Assembly: GCF_000691525.1 (NCBI RefSeq) | Contig: NZ_JMDW01000005.1 | Coordinates: forward strand, 186,001 to 250,000 | Direction of reading: 5' to 3' | Length of the DNA: 64,000 bases | Origin: Mycolicibacterium neoaurum ATCC 25795 | Lineage (GTDB): Bacteria > Actinomycetota > Actinomycetes > Mycobacteriales > Mycobacteriaceae | Shown: positions 28,153 through 37,374 of the stretch, piece by piece | How positions within the stretch are numbered: position 1 is the first letter of the stretch | How the letters are laid out: every line of letters starts with the position of its first letter | The notes under the pieces: model-generated | What the model saw: the letters and a program-made list of their open reading frames with translations, nothing else | Told to the model about the DNA's origin: nothing | The model's database searches: none | Made by a program: the position numbers and the translations under genes

Positions 28153-29172
28153 CTAGCGAGTTCCGCCCTTGGCCAATTCGGCCACGGCGTCGATGTTCGT
28201 GTTGTCGATGAAGGCGGGGCCGGTCAACGTCGGCTTGCCGCCACCGATGACGTTCTTGTTGTTCAGGTAGAGCCAGAGCGAATCGACGGCGAGATAACCC
28301 TGTAGGTAGGGCTGCTGGTCGACCGCCCACTGGATATCGCCGCCCTTGATGGCGTCCACCAGCGCCGCATTGGTGTCGAACGTTCCGATCTTTGCCGAGC
28401 TGTTGGCGTTCTTGGCCGAGGTGACCGCTGTCAGCGCGAACGGCGCGCCAAGGGCGACGACCATGTCGATGGCGGGATCCTGCTGGAGCTTGGCGGTGAT
28501 GGTCGATTCCACCGAGGGCATGTCCTTGCCGTTGACGTTGAGGATCTCGGTGGCCCCGAAGGTGTTCTTCATACCCGCACAGCGGGCCTCAAGGTCGACG
28601 TTGCCCTGCTCGTGGATGATGCAGATGGCTTTCTTCGCACCATCTTTGGCGACACGCTCGCCCGCCCCCTGGCCGGCGATATAACCGTCCTGACCGAAGA
28701 ACTCCTGCACACCCATGTCCTGCCAGGTGTCCATGCCGGCGTTGAAGGCCACGACGGGGATTCCCTTGGCCGCGGCGGCCTGGACCGCGGCGCGCATGGC
28801 GTCGGGTTTGGCCAGCGTGACCGCGATACCGTCGACATTGGCGTCGACGGCGCTCTGGACCAGGTTGGCCTGGTTGGGCGCCTCCGGATCGCTGGAGTAG
28901 CGAAGCTCGACGTTGTCCTTCTTCGCCGCCGTCTCGGCGCCCTTGCGGATGAGATCCCAGAAGGAGTCCCCGGGCGCCTCGTGGGTGATCATCGCGATCG
29001 TCACGCGTGGGGTGTCAACCGTTCCGCCGCCAGAACCGTTCCCACCCGCGGTGTCCGGGTTTCCGCCGGTCGACGAACAGGCTGCCATTCCCAGCGCCAG
29101 CACACCCGCCCCGGTCAGTGCTGCCCATCGGCGCAACGACCGGATTCCTCGACTGTTCGCGCGAGCGGTCAT
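28153..29172 (-). CDS. Sugar/polyol ABC transporter binding lipoprotein
   Basis: A 339-residue lipoprotein (signal peptide, lipobox LGMAAC, Cys32) with a periplasmic-binding-protein type 1 fold (Peripla_BP_4). Visible features are VTIAMITHEAPGDSFWDLIRKGAE, the hinge segment IPVVAFNAGMDTW and YLAVDSLWLYLNNKN. It captures the substrate outside the membrane for the adjacent permease/ATPase. First gene of the importer operon. Its promoter carries the same operator/-35 module as iolC, which supports inositol or a related polyol as ligand. Confidence 0.92.
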   Translation of the reverse strand: MTARANSRGIRSLRRWAALTGAGVLALGMAACSSTGGNPDTAGGNGSGGGTVDTPRVTIAMITHEAPGDSFWDLIRKGAETAAKKDNVELRYSSDPEAPNQANLVQSAVDANVDGIAVTLAKPDAMRAAVQAAAAKGIPVVAFNAGMDTWQDMGVQEFFGQDGYIAGQGAGERVAKDGAKKAICIIHEQGNVDLEARCAGMKNTFGATEILNVNGKDMPSVESTITAKLQQDPAIDMVVALGAPFALTAVTSAKNANSSAKIGTFDTNAALVDAIKGGDIQWAVDQQPYLQGYLAVDSLWLYLNNKNVIGGGKPTLTGPAFIDNTNIDAVAELAKGGTR

Positions 29173-29280
29173 CCCTGGCTTCTCCTTCGTCCCGCATCCG
29201 GGCTCGTGAACTTCAGCGTCCCGGCGGTCGCGGCATCCCGGCGACGCGCCAACATTGATGTAATACGGCTCACACCGGAA

Positions 29281-29319
29281 AGTCAACACTTTGTCCTGAC
29301 ATTAGGACTGCATGTCATA
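29281..29319 (-). promoter_or_regulatory. IolR-like operator and -35 of the importer operon
   Basis: Read on the minus strand: TATGAC, ten variable bases, AATGTCAGGACAAA, one base, TGTTGAC (-35, TTGACT). TGTCAGGACA is a TGTC-NN-GACA palindrome. The same spacing and 21 of the last 23 bases recur at 30132-30170. From memory, TGTCCTGACA fits the C. glutamicum IolR consensus KGWCHTRACA. Confidence 0.65.
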
Positions 29320-29346
29320 TGCGAGCGGCGACTCCGGGCGTTCAGC

Positions 29347-30078
29347 TCACCGGTCGACGAGGGTTGTCTCGAAGTAGTACCGCGACGCCCGGTAGCTGTG
29401 ACTTCCGAATTCGACCGCGCGCCCCGAATCGTCGAAGGCCGTCCGGCTCATGGTCAGCAGCGGGGCCCCGACCTTCTCTTCGAGCAACCGAGCCTCGGTG
29501 CGCTGGGCCGGCTTCGCACCGATCCGCTGGCGTGCCAGCCGGATGTGCACACCCCTACCACGCAGCGCCTGATACAACCCGCTTGCCTCGAGTTCCCCGG
29601 CGTCCGGGGCGATCTCGGCGGGCAGGTGGTTGGTCATGATGGCCAGCGGCTCCCCGTTGGCGTAGCGCAAGCGCTGCACGGTGACGATCTCGTGATCGGT
29701 GGCCAAGTTGAGCTCGGCGGCGATCTCGGCATCGGCGACGCCGCGGCGGTACTCCAACAGCTGCGTTGTCGGATCCTGTCCGGACTTCGCGAGATCGTCG
29801 AAGAGGCTGGTCAATTCGACGCGTCGGTGCACTGGGTTCTGCACCACCTGCGTACCGACGCCGCGCTTACGAACCAGCAGCCCCTTGTCCACGAGCTCCT
29901 GGATGGCGCGACGCGTCGTCGGTCGCGACAGCGCCAATCGGCCGGCCAGGGACAGCTCGTTCTCGAATCTGTCACCCGGGGCGAGTTCTCCGCTGCGAAT
30001 CGCCGCCTCGATCGCCTGCGCGAGCTGGTAGTAGAGGGGCACAGGGCTGGACCTGTCGAGTTCGACCGCTAGGGGCAC
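29347..30078 (-). CDS. GntR/HutC-family regulator, candidate IolR
   Basis: A 243-residue regulator: an N-terminal winged helix-turn-helix (PLYYQLAQAIEAAIRSGELAPGDRFENE...SRPTTRRAIQELVDKGLLVRKRGVGTQV, about 15-80) and a C-terminal UTRA effector domain (about 95-240). It sits between the importer and iolC operons, whose promoters share an operator module, so it most likely controls both as an inositol-responsive IolR. The start is uncertain: GTG 30078 has GGAG five bases upstream, and GTG 30084 is possible. Confidence 0.83.
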   Translation of the reverse strand: MPLAVELDRSSPVPLYYQLAQAIEAAIRSGELAPGDRFENELSLAGRLALSRPTTRRAIQELVDKGLLVRKRGVGTQVVQNPVHRRVELTSLFDDLAKSGQDPTTQLLEYRRGVADAEIAAELNLATDHEIVTVQRLRYANGEPLAIMTNHLPAEIAPDAGELEASGLYQALRGRGVHIRLARQRIGAKPAQRTEARLLEEKVGAPLLTMSRTAFDDSGRAVEFGSHSYRASRYYFETTLVDR

Positions 30079-30105
30079 GTCCACTCCGATTCCGTCGGCG
30101 ATGAT

Positions 30106-30120
30106 CAGCAAGACTAACCG
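30106..30120 (+). promoter_or_regulatory. Second copy of the CAGCAAGACTAACCG motif
   Basis: Identical to 23716-23730 upstream of iolG. On the minus strand it contains TAGTCT, which could be the -10 box of the GntR gene, so the motif may overlap the regulator's own promoter. Confidence 0.4.
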
Positions 30121-30131
30121 AACCTGCACAC

Positions 30132-30170
30132 TATGACCGAAAGTTCGAATGTCAGGACAAACTGTTGACA
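30132..30170 (+). promoter_or_regulatory. IolR-like operator and -35 of the iolC operon
   Basis: TATGAC (30132-30137), ten variable bases, AATGTCAGGACAAA (30148-30161), one base, TGTTGACA, whose TTGACA (30165-30170) is a consensus -35. CACAGT 18 bases further is a weak -10. It matches the importer promoter at 29281-29319 in order and spacing. Confidence 0.65.
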
Positions 30171-30232
30171 GCGGTAGGTGATCGGGGGCACAGTGCTTGC
30201 GACAGAGCCCTGCACCCACTTCGGGAGATCAC

Positions 30233-31219
30233 GTGTCGTCACCACCGCAGCCATCAGCCGACCCGTTCGATGCCATCGCCATCGGCCGCAGCGGTGTCGA
30301 CATCTACCCGCTACAGACGGGTGTGGGACTCGACGAGGTGGACACCTTCGGGAAGTTCCTCGGCGGCAGCGCGGCCAATGTCGCGGTGGCCGCCGCGCGA
30401 CTGGGTAACCGCACCGCCCTGATATCGGGAACCGGCGACGATCCGTTCGGACGGTTCGTCCGCACCGAACTGGCCCGTCTCGGGGTCGACAACCGCTATG
30501 TGGGCATCCACGGCCGCTACCCCACCCCGGTCACCTTCTGCGAAATCTTCCCGCCCGACAATTTCCCGCTCTACTTCTACCGCAAGCCCTCGGCGCCCGA
30601 TCTGCAAATCGAAGCCGGTGACATCGACGCCGACGCCGTCCGCACTGCACGATTGTTCTGGGCCACGCTGACCGGCTTGTCTGAAGAGCCAAGCCGCAGC
30701 GCGCATTTCGCGGCCTGGACCGCACGCGACCGCACGCCGCTCACGGTGCTCGATCTCGACTACCGGCCGATGTTCTGGGCCGACCCCGCCGCAGCAGGTG
30801 AGCAGGCACTGCGTGCGCTGGGCCAGGTCACCGTCGCCGTGGGCAACCGCGAGGAGTGCGAGATCGCCGTGGGTGAGACCGTCCCCCATCGCGCCGCCGA
30901 TGCGTTGCTCGATCTCGGAGTGGAGTTGGCCATCGTCAAACAGGGACCGCGCGGTGTGCTCGGCAAGACCAAGCACAGCTCGGTGACCGTCGCACCCAAC
31001 GATGTCGACGTGGTCAACGGCCTCGGAGCCGGAGACGCGTTCGGTGGCAGCCTTATTCACGGTCTGCTACGGAACTGGCCACTGGAGAAGACCCTGCGCT
31101 ACGCCAACGCCGCGGGTGCCATCGTGGCGTCCCGGTTGGAATGCTCGACGGCCATGCCCACCGCCGCCGAGGTGGCCGAACTCGCCGAGCAGAGCGCCGT
31201 GGAGGCCGTCAATGTCTGA
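30233..31219 (+). CDS. iolC: 5-dehydro-2-deoxygluconokinase
   Basis: Phosphorylates 2-deoxy-5-keto-D-gluconate in inositol catabolism. This PfkB-family kinase has 328 residues. The N-terminal FDAIAIGRSGVDIYPLQTGVGLDEV...GGSAANVAVAAARLG is characteristic of IolC, and the catalytic signature is GLGAGDAFGGSL. The start is GTG 30233 with GGGAG upstream. Its end overlaps the aldolase gene by eight bases. First gene of iolC-aldolase-iolB-iolD. Confidence 0.94.
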   Translation: MSSPPQPSADPFDAIAIGRSGVDIYPLQTGVGLDEVDTFGKFLGGSAANVAVAAARLGNRTALISGTGDDPFGRFVRTELARLGVDNRYVGIHGRYPTPVTFCEIFPPDNFPLYFYRKPSAPDLQIEAGDIDADAVRTARLFWATLTGLSEEPSRSAHFAAWTARDRTPLTVLDLDYRPMFWADPAAAGEQALRALGQVTVAVGNREECEIAVGETVPHRAADALLDLGVELAIVKQGPRGVLGKTKHSSVTVAPNDVDVVNGLGAGDAFGGSLIHGLLRNWPLEKTLRYANAAGAIVASRLECSTAMPTAAEVAELAEQSAVEAVNV

Positions 31220-32093
31220 CGCACTGTGCCGTGACTACGCCGAGGTCACCGAGTTGCGCGCCGCCGACCCCGCGTCGGTGACGAAGGCCTGGCACGCCCG
31301 CACCACCCGGCCCACGGTGCGTGGTGACGGCAGGCTGATGATCGTGGCGGCCGACCACCCGGCACGCGGCGCGCTGTCGGTCGGCGCCCGGGCGACCGCC
31401 ATGAACAGCCGCATCGACCTGCTCGACCGGCTGCGGACCGCGCTGGCCGATCCCGGCGTCGACGGTGTGCTGGCGACCGCGGACATCCTCGACGACCTGG
31501 TGTTGCTCGGTGCGTTGGAGGACAAGGTCGTGTTCTCGTCGCTGAACCGCGGCGGACTGGCCGGTTCGGTCTTCGAACTCGACGACAGGATGACCGGCGC
31601 GACCGCAGCCTCGACCGCCGATGCCCGTATGAACGGCGGGAAGATGTTGTGCCGCATAGATCTTGACGATCCCGGCACCGTCTGCACGCTCGCCGGCTGC
31701 GCGCAGGCCGTCGACCAGCTGGCCGCCCACGGGTTGATCGCCATGCTCGAACCGTTCCTGTCCACCCGAGTCGACGGCAAGGTGCGCAACGACCTCTCCC
31801 CCGACGCGGTGATCAAGAGCGTGCACATCGCCCAGGGTCTCGGCTCGACATCGGCGTACACCTGGCTCAAACTGCCCGTTGTGCCCGAGATGGACCGGGT
31901 GATGGAGTCGACGACGATGCCCACCCTGCTGCTCGGCGGTGATCCGACCGACCCGGACGAGGCCTTCGCAACCTGGGCGTCGGCGCTGGCCCTGCCCGCG
32001 GTTCGCGGTCTGATCGTCGGTCGCACCTTGCTCTACCCGCCCGACGACGATGTGGCCTCCGCGGTCGCCGGTGCCGTCGGGTTGGTGCGGTGA
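31212..32093 (+). CDS. Cgl0159-type (beta/alpha)8 aldolase of the iol operon
   Basis: A 293-residue TIM-barrel protein resembling the Cgl0159 family, an aldolase-like group encoded next to iolC in corynebacteria. It most likely splits 6-phospho-5-dehydro-2-deoxygluconate into malonate semialdehyde and DHAP, the IolJ step. Supporting segments are LMIVAADHPARGALSVG (near residue 45), a conserved NGGKMLCRIDLDDPGT, and VKSVHIAQGLGSTSAYTWLKLPV with a possible Schiff-base lysine. It overlaps iolC by eight bases and shares TGATG with iolB. The assignment to this step is inferred from position and fold. Confidence 0.78.
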   Translation: MSDALCRDYAEVTELRAADPASVTKAWHARTTRPTVRGDGRLMIVAADHPARGALSVGARATAMNSRIDLLDRLRTALADPGVDGVLATADILDDLVLLGALEDKVVFSSLNRGGLAGSVFELDDRMTGATAASTADARMNGGKMLCRIDLDDPGTVCTLAGCAQAVDQLAAHGLIAMLEPFLSTRVDGKVRNDLSPDAVIKSVHIAQGLGSTSAYTWLKLPVVPEMDRVMESTTMPTLLLGGDPTDPDEAFATWASALALPAVRGLIVGRTLLYPPDDDVASAVAGAVGLVR

Positions 32094-32962
32094 TGAACAG
32101 CTCCTGGTACATCCCGGCGGGTTCGGCCGACGCTCCGTACACGGTGGCCGTCACCCCGCAGTCGGCGGGCTGGTCCGAATGCGGCCTGCACGTCCTGGAT
32201 CTGGGCGCCGCCGGTTCGGTCACCCTGCAGACCGGCGACTCCGAGGTGATGATCTTGCCGCTGGCCGGAGGCGGCTCGGTCGAATGCGGTGACGAGGTGT
32301 TCGCACTCGGCCCGCGGACATCGGTGTTCGACGGTCCCGCCGACATGGTCTATCTGGGCATGGGCCAGTCCTATGTGGTGACCGGGCACGGGCGCATCGC
32401 CATCTGTGCCGCCCACGCCACCCGGGCCCTGCCCAACCGGCGGCTGGCGGCCGCCGATGTGCCGGTCGAGTTACGCGGGGCAGGTAACTGCAGTCGGCAG
32501 GTGCACAATTTCGGTACCGCGGACACCTTCGAGGCGGATTCGCTGATCGCCTGTGAGGTCATCACACCCGGCGGTAACTGGTCGAGCTACCCGGCCCACA
32601 AACACGATGAGGACAGCGACGTCGAGTCCCAGCTCGAAGAGATCTACTACTTCGAGATCGACGACAGCCCGGCCGGTACACCGGGATTCGGCTATCACCG
32701 CGTGTTCGGCACACCCGCGCGGCCCATCGAGGTACTCGAAGAGGTCCGCACCGGCGATGTGGTCCTGGTACCGCACGGCTATCACGGCCCGTCGATCGCC
32801 GCACCCGGTCACCACATGTACTACCTGAATGTCATGGCCGGATCCGGCCCCGAGCGGGCATGGCGGATCTGCGACAACCCGGACCACACCTGGCTGCGCG
32901 CCAGCTGGGATCACCAAGAGATCGACCCGCGCCTGCCGATGCGCACGAACCGAGGAGTTTGA
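32093..32962 (+). CDS. iolB: 5-deoxy-glucuronate isomerase
   Basis: Isomerises 5-deoxy-glucuronate to 2-deoxy-5-keto-gluconate. It is a 289-residue bicupin with metal-binding residues in the second cupin (SSYPAHKHDED...EEIYYFE and VLVPHGYHGPS). The ATG at 32093 overlaps the aldolase stop (TGATG); GTG directly before it is an alternative. It lies two bases before iolD's ribosome-binding region. Length and motifs are normal for IolB. Confidence 0.94.
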   Translation: MNSSWYIPAGSADAPYTVAVTPQSAGWSECGLHVLDLGAAGSVTLQTGDSEVMILPLAGGGSVECGDEVFALGPRTSVFDGPADMVYLGMGQSYVVTGHGRIAICAAHATRALPNRRLAAADVPVELRGAGNCSRQVHNFGTADTFEADSLIACEVITPGGNWSSYPAHKHDEDSDVESQLEEIYYFEIDDSPAGTPGFGYHRVFGTPARPIEVLEEVRTGDVVLVPHGYHGPSIAAPGHHMYYLNVMAGSGPERAWRICDNPDHTWLRASWDHQEIDPRLPMRTNRGV

Positions 32963-32964
32963 CC

Positions 32965-34914
32965 GTGGTGTCCACCGCCCCGAAAGCAGCCGACAAACTC
33001 GCGGATACCGAAGCGACCGTCCGTCTCACCGTCGCGCAGGCCACCATCGCGTTTCTGGCCGCCCAGTATGTCGAACGCGACGGTGAACGCACGCCGTTCT
33101 TCGCCGGATGCTTCGGCATCTTCGGCCACGGCAACGTTGCCGGCCTCGGGCAGGCGTTGTTACAGGACGAGATCGAGGCCCAGGCGGACGGCCGCGCACC
33201 ACGACTGCCCTACGTGCTGGGCCGCAACGAACAGGCGATGGTGCACAGCGCCGTCGCCTATGCGCGGCAGAAAGACCGGCTGCAGACCTGGGCGGTGACC
33301 GCCAGCGTCGGACCCGGATCGACCAATATGCTCACCGGCGCGGCGTTGGCCACCATCAACCGGCTGCCGGTCCTGCTGCTGCCCGCCGACACGTTCGCCA
33401 CCCGGGTCAGCTCGCCGGTGCTCCAGGAGCTCGAACTGCCGTCCTCCGGTGATGTCACGGTCAACGACGCGTTCAAGCCGCTGTCACGCTACTTCGACCG
33501 GGTCTGGCGGCCCGAACAGCTACCGGCCGCCCTGCTGGGGGCCATGCGCGTGCTCACCGATCCCGTCGAGACGGGCGCGGCCACGGTATCCATCCCACAG
33601 GACGTTCAGGCCGAGGCCCATGACTGGCCGGAATCCCTCTTCGCCGAACGCACCTGGCACATCGCACGTCCGCTGCCCGAACGCGCGGTGGTCGCCCGGG
33701 CGGCCGCCCTCATCGCCACGGCGCGTAGGCCGTTGATCATCGCCGGTGGCGGAGTGCACTATTCCGGCGCAGAGGCGGCGCTGGCCGCCCTGGCCGAGCA
33801 GACCGGCATCCCCGTCGCCGAGAGCCAAGCCGGTAAGGGGTCGTTGCACCACGATCATCCACAGAGCGTCGGTGCGGTGGGCTCCACCGGCAGCACCGCG
33901 GCCAACGCCCTGGCCACCGATGCTGACGTGGTGATCGGAATAGGCACTCGGTACAGCGATTTCACCTCCGCCTCGCGCACCGCTTTCAACAATCCACAGG
34001 TGCGTTTCGTCAACATCAATATCGCATCCCTCGACGCGGTGAAGCAGGGCGGGGTGAGTGTCGTTGCCGATGCGCGCGAGGCCATCGAAGCACTCGGCCC
34101 CGCGCTGGCCGATTACTGCATACCCGGCGAATACCGCTCCCGCATCACCGAACTGACCACCGAATGGAACGAAGCGGTCTCGGCGGCCTACGCCACCGCG
34201 GACGGCGCGCAGTTGAACCAGAACCAGGTGATCGGACTGGTCAACTCCCTGTCGGACCCGCGCGACGTGGTGGTGTGCGCCGCCGGTTCGATGCCCGGCG
34301 ATCTACACAAGCTGTGGCGATCACGTGACCGCAAGAGCTACCACGTCGAATACGGGTTCTCCTGCATGGGATACGAGATCGCCGGCGGTATCGGGGTACG
34401 CATGGCAGCGCCGGATCGCGACGTGTTCGTGATGGTCGGCGACGGTTCGTATCTGATGATGGCCACCGAGATCGCGACCGCGGTGCAGGAAGGCGTCAAG
34501 GTGATCCCCGTTCTCGTGCAGAATCACGGGTTCGCCTCCATCGGCGGGCTTTCCGAGTCACTGGGCTCACAGCGCTTCGGTACCGCCTATCGGTACCGCG
34601 GCACCGACGGCCGCCTCGACGGTGACCGACTGCCGGTCGACCTGGCCGCCAACGCCGCCAGCCTCGGCGCCGATGTCATCGAGGTCTCCACGGCCGCCGA
34701 GTTCACCGATGCGGTCAAGGTCGCCAAGGCCGCCGACCGGATCACCGTCATCCACGTCGAGACCGACCCGCGGGTCTATGCGCCCGACAGCCACTCGTGG
34801 TGGGACGTGCCGGTGTCGCAGGTGTCGGCGTTGGAGTCGACACGGCAGGCCTACCAGCGCTACACGGAATGGAAGAAGGTCCAGCGCCCGCTGATCGCGC
34901 CGTCGGACGGCTGA
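32965..34914 (+). CDS. iolD: 3D-(3,5/4)-trihydroxycyclohexane-1,2-dione acylhydrolase (decyclizing)
   Basis: A thiamine-diphosphate enzyme of 649 residues that opens the inositol-derived ring. It has the three acetolactate-synthase-like domains: an N-terminal pyrimidine-binding domain (residues about 25-200), a central domain, and a C-terminal TPP domain with GDGSYLMMATEIATAVQEG. GTG 32965 has GAGGAG seven bases upstream; a second GTG follows directly. Last gene of the iolC operon, ending in a strong bidirectional hairpin. Confidence 0.95.
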   Translation: MVSTAPKAADKLADTEATVRLTVAQATIAFLAAQYVERDGERTPFFAGCFGIFGHGNVAGLGQALLQDEIEAQADGRAPRLPYVLGRNEQAMVHSAVAYARQKDRLQTWAVTASVGPGSTNMLTGAALATINRLPVLLLPADTFATRVSSPVLQELELPSSGDVTVNDAFKPLSRYFDRVWRPEQLPAALLGAMRVLTDPVETGAATVSIPQDVQAEAHDWPESLFAERTWHIARPLPERAVVARAAALIATARRPLIIAGGGVHYSGAEAALAALAEQTGIPVAESQAGKGSLHHDHPQSVGAVGSTGSTAANALATDADVVIGIGTRYSDFTSASRTAFNNPQVRFVNINIASLDAVKQGGVSVVADAREAIEALGPALADYCIPGEYRSRITELTTEWNEAVSAAYATADGAQLNQNQVIGLVNSLSDPRDVVVCAAGSMPGDLHKLWRSRDRKSYHVEYGFSCMGYEIAGGIGVRMAAPDRDVFVMVGDGSYLMMATEIATAVQEGVKVIPVLVQNHGFASIGGLSESLGSQRFGTAYRYRGTDGRLDGDRLPVDLAANAASLGADVIEVSTAAEFTDAVKVAKAADRITVIHVETDPRVYAPDSHSWWDVPVSQVSALESTRQAYQRYTEWKKVQRPLIAPSDG

Positions 34915-34978
34915 TCGCCGGGTGCGGGGGCTGCGGTCACCAGAGGCCCGGACGGGCCTGACCCCCACACCCGGCGAT
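34914..34978. terminator. Long bidirectional hairpin between iolD and glutamine synthetase
   Basis: ATCGCCGGGTG-C-GGGGG (34914-34930) pairs with CCCCC-A-CACCCGGCGAT (34962-34978). GGCCC/GGGCC form an inner hairpin. It starts within the iolD stop codon and serves two convergent genes. Confidence 0.8.
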
Positions 34979-35000
34979 GCTTCATGTCGCCGAACTGCGT

Positions 35001-37178
35001 CTACAGGATGTAGAGCATCTCCTGGTAGGTGGGCAGCGGCCACAGGTCATCGGCCACCACACCTTCGAGTGCGTCGGCGGCCGCCCGCACGGCATCCATG
35101 GCCGGCAGCAACACCTTCTGCGCATGGGTGGCCTCCTCGAGCGCGGACTCCGCGGAGTGGTCCGCCAACCCGGCCTTGAGCGCACCGACGGCCGCGGTCA
35201 GCTCGGCAATCGGTGTCGAAACCGCTTCCAGCAGCGTGGTATCGGCATCGAGACCGGCCGCCTTGAGGGTGGCGACGTTCTGCGCCAGTTCGGTCTGGTA
35301 GCGGACGGCAGCGGGCAGGATCACCGTGGTGCCGAGTTCGAGCGCGAGCTTGGCCTCCACCGCGATGGTCAGCGCGTACTGCTCCAGGCGCACCTCGTAG
35401 CGGCTGTGCAGCTCGCGCTCGTTGAACACCCCGTACTTCTCGAACACCGCGACGGCCTCCGGGGTGATCAGCTCCGGGATGGCATCCAGCGTGGTCTTGA
35501 GATTCGGCAGACCTCGCTCGGCCGCCTCGGTCTGCCAGTTCTCCGAGTAGCCGTCACCGTTGAAGACCACCGCGCCGTGCTCGGTGATGATGTCGGTGAG
35601 CAACTGCTGCACCGCGGTGTCGAATTCGGTACCGTCCGCCACGGCCTTCTCCAACACCGTCGCCATGTAGTCCAACGAGTCGGCCATGATCGTGTTCAGC
35701 ACGATCATCGGCACCGCCACCGTCTGCCCGGACCCGGGTGCACGGAACTCGAAACGGTTGCCGGTGAAGGCAAACGGGCTGGTCCGGTTGCGGTCGCCCG
35801 GATCGGTCGGCAGCTGGGGCAGGGTGTCGACACCGATGTGCATGACGCCCTTACCCTTCGACGAGGTCGCCGCGCCCTTGGCGATCTGCTCGAACACGTC
35901 GGCCAGCTGTGCGCCGAGGAAGATCGAGATGATGGCAGGCGGCGCCTCGTTGGCGCCGAGGCGGTGGTCGTTGGTGGCCGAGGCCACTGACACCCTGAGC
36001 AACCCGGGGAATTGGTGGACGGCACGGATGACGGCGGCACAGAACACCAGGAATTGCGCGTTCTCGTGCGGAGTGTCACCGGGAACCAACAGGGAACCGA
36101 GTTCGGAGTTACCGACCGAGAAGTTCACGTGCTTACCGGAACCGTTGACACCGGCGAACGGCTTCTCGTGGAACAGACATTCCATGCCGTGTTTGCGTGC
36201 GATGGTCTTGAACACGGTCATCAACAGCTGCTGATGATCGGAGGCGATATTGGCCCGTTCGAACATCGGCGCGACCTCGAACTGGGCAGGCGCCACCTCG
36301 TTGTGCCGGGTCTTGGCCGGGATACCGAGCTTGAACAGCTCGCGCTCGGTGTCCATCATGAAGCCCAGCACCCGCTCGGGCACCGCACCGAAGTAGTGGT
36401 CGTCGAACTCCTGACCCTTCGGCGGCTTGGCGCCGAAGAGCGTGCGGCCGGCGTTGATCAGGTCGGGCCTGGCCAGGAAGAAGTGCCGATCGACAAGGAA
36501 GTACTCCTGCTCGGGACCGCAGAACGAGACGACCTTCTCCAGGTTCTTGTGCCCGAACAGTGTCAGGATGCGCTCGGCGTGCACACCCATCGCCTGCTGG
36601 CTGCGCAACAGCGGAGTCTTGTAGTCCAGGGCCTCACCGGTCATCGAGACGAAAACCGTTGGGATGCACAGTGTGTTCCCGTTCGGGTTCTCCAAGATGT
36701 ACGCGGGGCTGGTGACATCCCAGCCGGTGTAACCACGGGCCTCGAACGTGCTGCGCAGGCCGCCGGAGGGGAAGCTCGACGCGTCGGGCTCGCCCTGGAT
36801 CAGCGTTTTGCCCGCGAATTCGGCCAGCGTCTGGCCGTCGGAGACCGGCTCAAGGAAGCTGTCGTGCTTCTCGGCGGTGAGCCCGGTCATCGGGTAGAAC
36901 ACGTGCGCGTAGTGGGTCGCCCCCTTGGACAGTGCCCAGTCCTTCATCGCCGAGGCGACGGCGTCGGCAACCGCCGGATCGAGGGTGGCACCCTTCTCGA
37001 TGGTCGCCACGACCGATTTGAACACCGACTTGGGCAGCCGCAGCTGCATCTCGGCCTTGGTGAAGACGTTGGCGCCGAAGATCTCTCCGGGAGCCTCGGC
37101 AGGATCGAAGCTGATGGCCGGCGGCACATAGGCCTCGACGTTGTTGATGGCCTGGAGCCGGACTGCATTACCGCTCAA
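35001..37178 (-). CDS. Type III glutamine synthetase
   Basis: Makes glutamine from glutamate, ammonia and ATP. At 725 residues it is the large GSIII type, not the roughly 470-residue GlnA of mycobacteria. Family blocks seen are [65 protein letters not shown] and [18 protein letters not shown] has its own N-terminal domain and a C-terminal helical bundle ([26 protein letters not shown]). The start is probably TTG 37178, which has AGGA six bases upstream; TTG 37214 is an alternative. It stands alone between convergent iolD and a divergent DUF222 gene. Confidence 0.93.
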   Translation of the reverse strand: MSGNAVRLQAINNVEAYVPPAISFDPAEAPGEIFGANVFTKAEMQLRLPKSVFKSVVATIEKGATLDPAVADAVASAMKDWALSKGATHYAHVFYPMTGLTAEKHDSFLEPVSDGQTLAEFAGKTLIQGEPDASSFPSGGLRSTFEARGYTGWDVTSPAYILENPNGNTLCIPTVFVSMTGEALDYKTPLLRSQQAMGVHAERILTLFGHKNLEKVVSFCGPEQEYFLVDRHFFLARPDLINAGRTLFGAKPPKGQEFDDHYFGAVPERVLGFMMDTERELFKLGIPAKTRHNEVAPAQFEVAPMFERANIASDHQQLLMTVFKTIARKHGMECLFHEKPFAGVNGSGKHVNFSVGNSELGSLLVPGDTPHENAQFLVFCAAVIRAVHQFPGLLRVSVASATNDHRLGANEAPPAIISIFLGAQLADVFEQIAKGAATSSKGKGVMHIGVDTLPQLPTDPGDRNRTSPFAFTGNRFEFRAPGSGQTVAVPMIVLNTIMADSLDYMATVLEKAVADGTEFDTAVQQLLTDIITEHGAVVFNGDGYSENWQTEAAERGLPNLKTTLDAIPELITPEAVAVFEKYGVFNERELHSRYEVRLEQYALTIAVEAKLALELGTTVILPAAVRYQTELAQNVATLKAAGLDADTTLLEAVSTPIAELTAAVGALKAGLADHSAESALEEATHAQKVLLPAMDAVRAAADALEGVVADDLWPLPTYQEMLYIL

Positions 37179-37362
37179 TGTGGTTCCTATCGCTGCACGT
37201 GCTTGACCGGCCAACGGTAGGAATATTCGATGCCGAATCTGTTACGCGCGCGTCAACGTCTGAATGCGCGGTCTGCGCCCGGGAACTATCAGACTCAGAA
37301 AAATCTTCCGCCCCAGTACTCCCTGCTGTCACATTTCGACGCGATTTGTCGGATATCGCAAG

Positions 37363-37368
37363 TATGTT
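37363..37368 (+). promoter_or_regulatory. Candidate -10 box of the DUF222/HNH gene
   Basis: TATGTT fits TANNNT and ends six bases before the ATG at 37375. There is no Shine-Dalgarno sequence, which suggests a leaderless transcript. Confidence 0.35.
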
Positions 37369-37374
37369 CGAATC

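Noticed and set aside
37179..37374. A GlnR box upstream of the type III glutamine synthetase
   Set aside because: GTTAC-N6-GTCAAC is close, but the AC-to-AC spacing is ten rather than nine. Possible but not supported.
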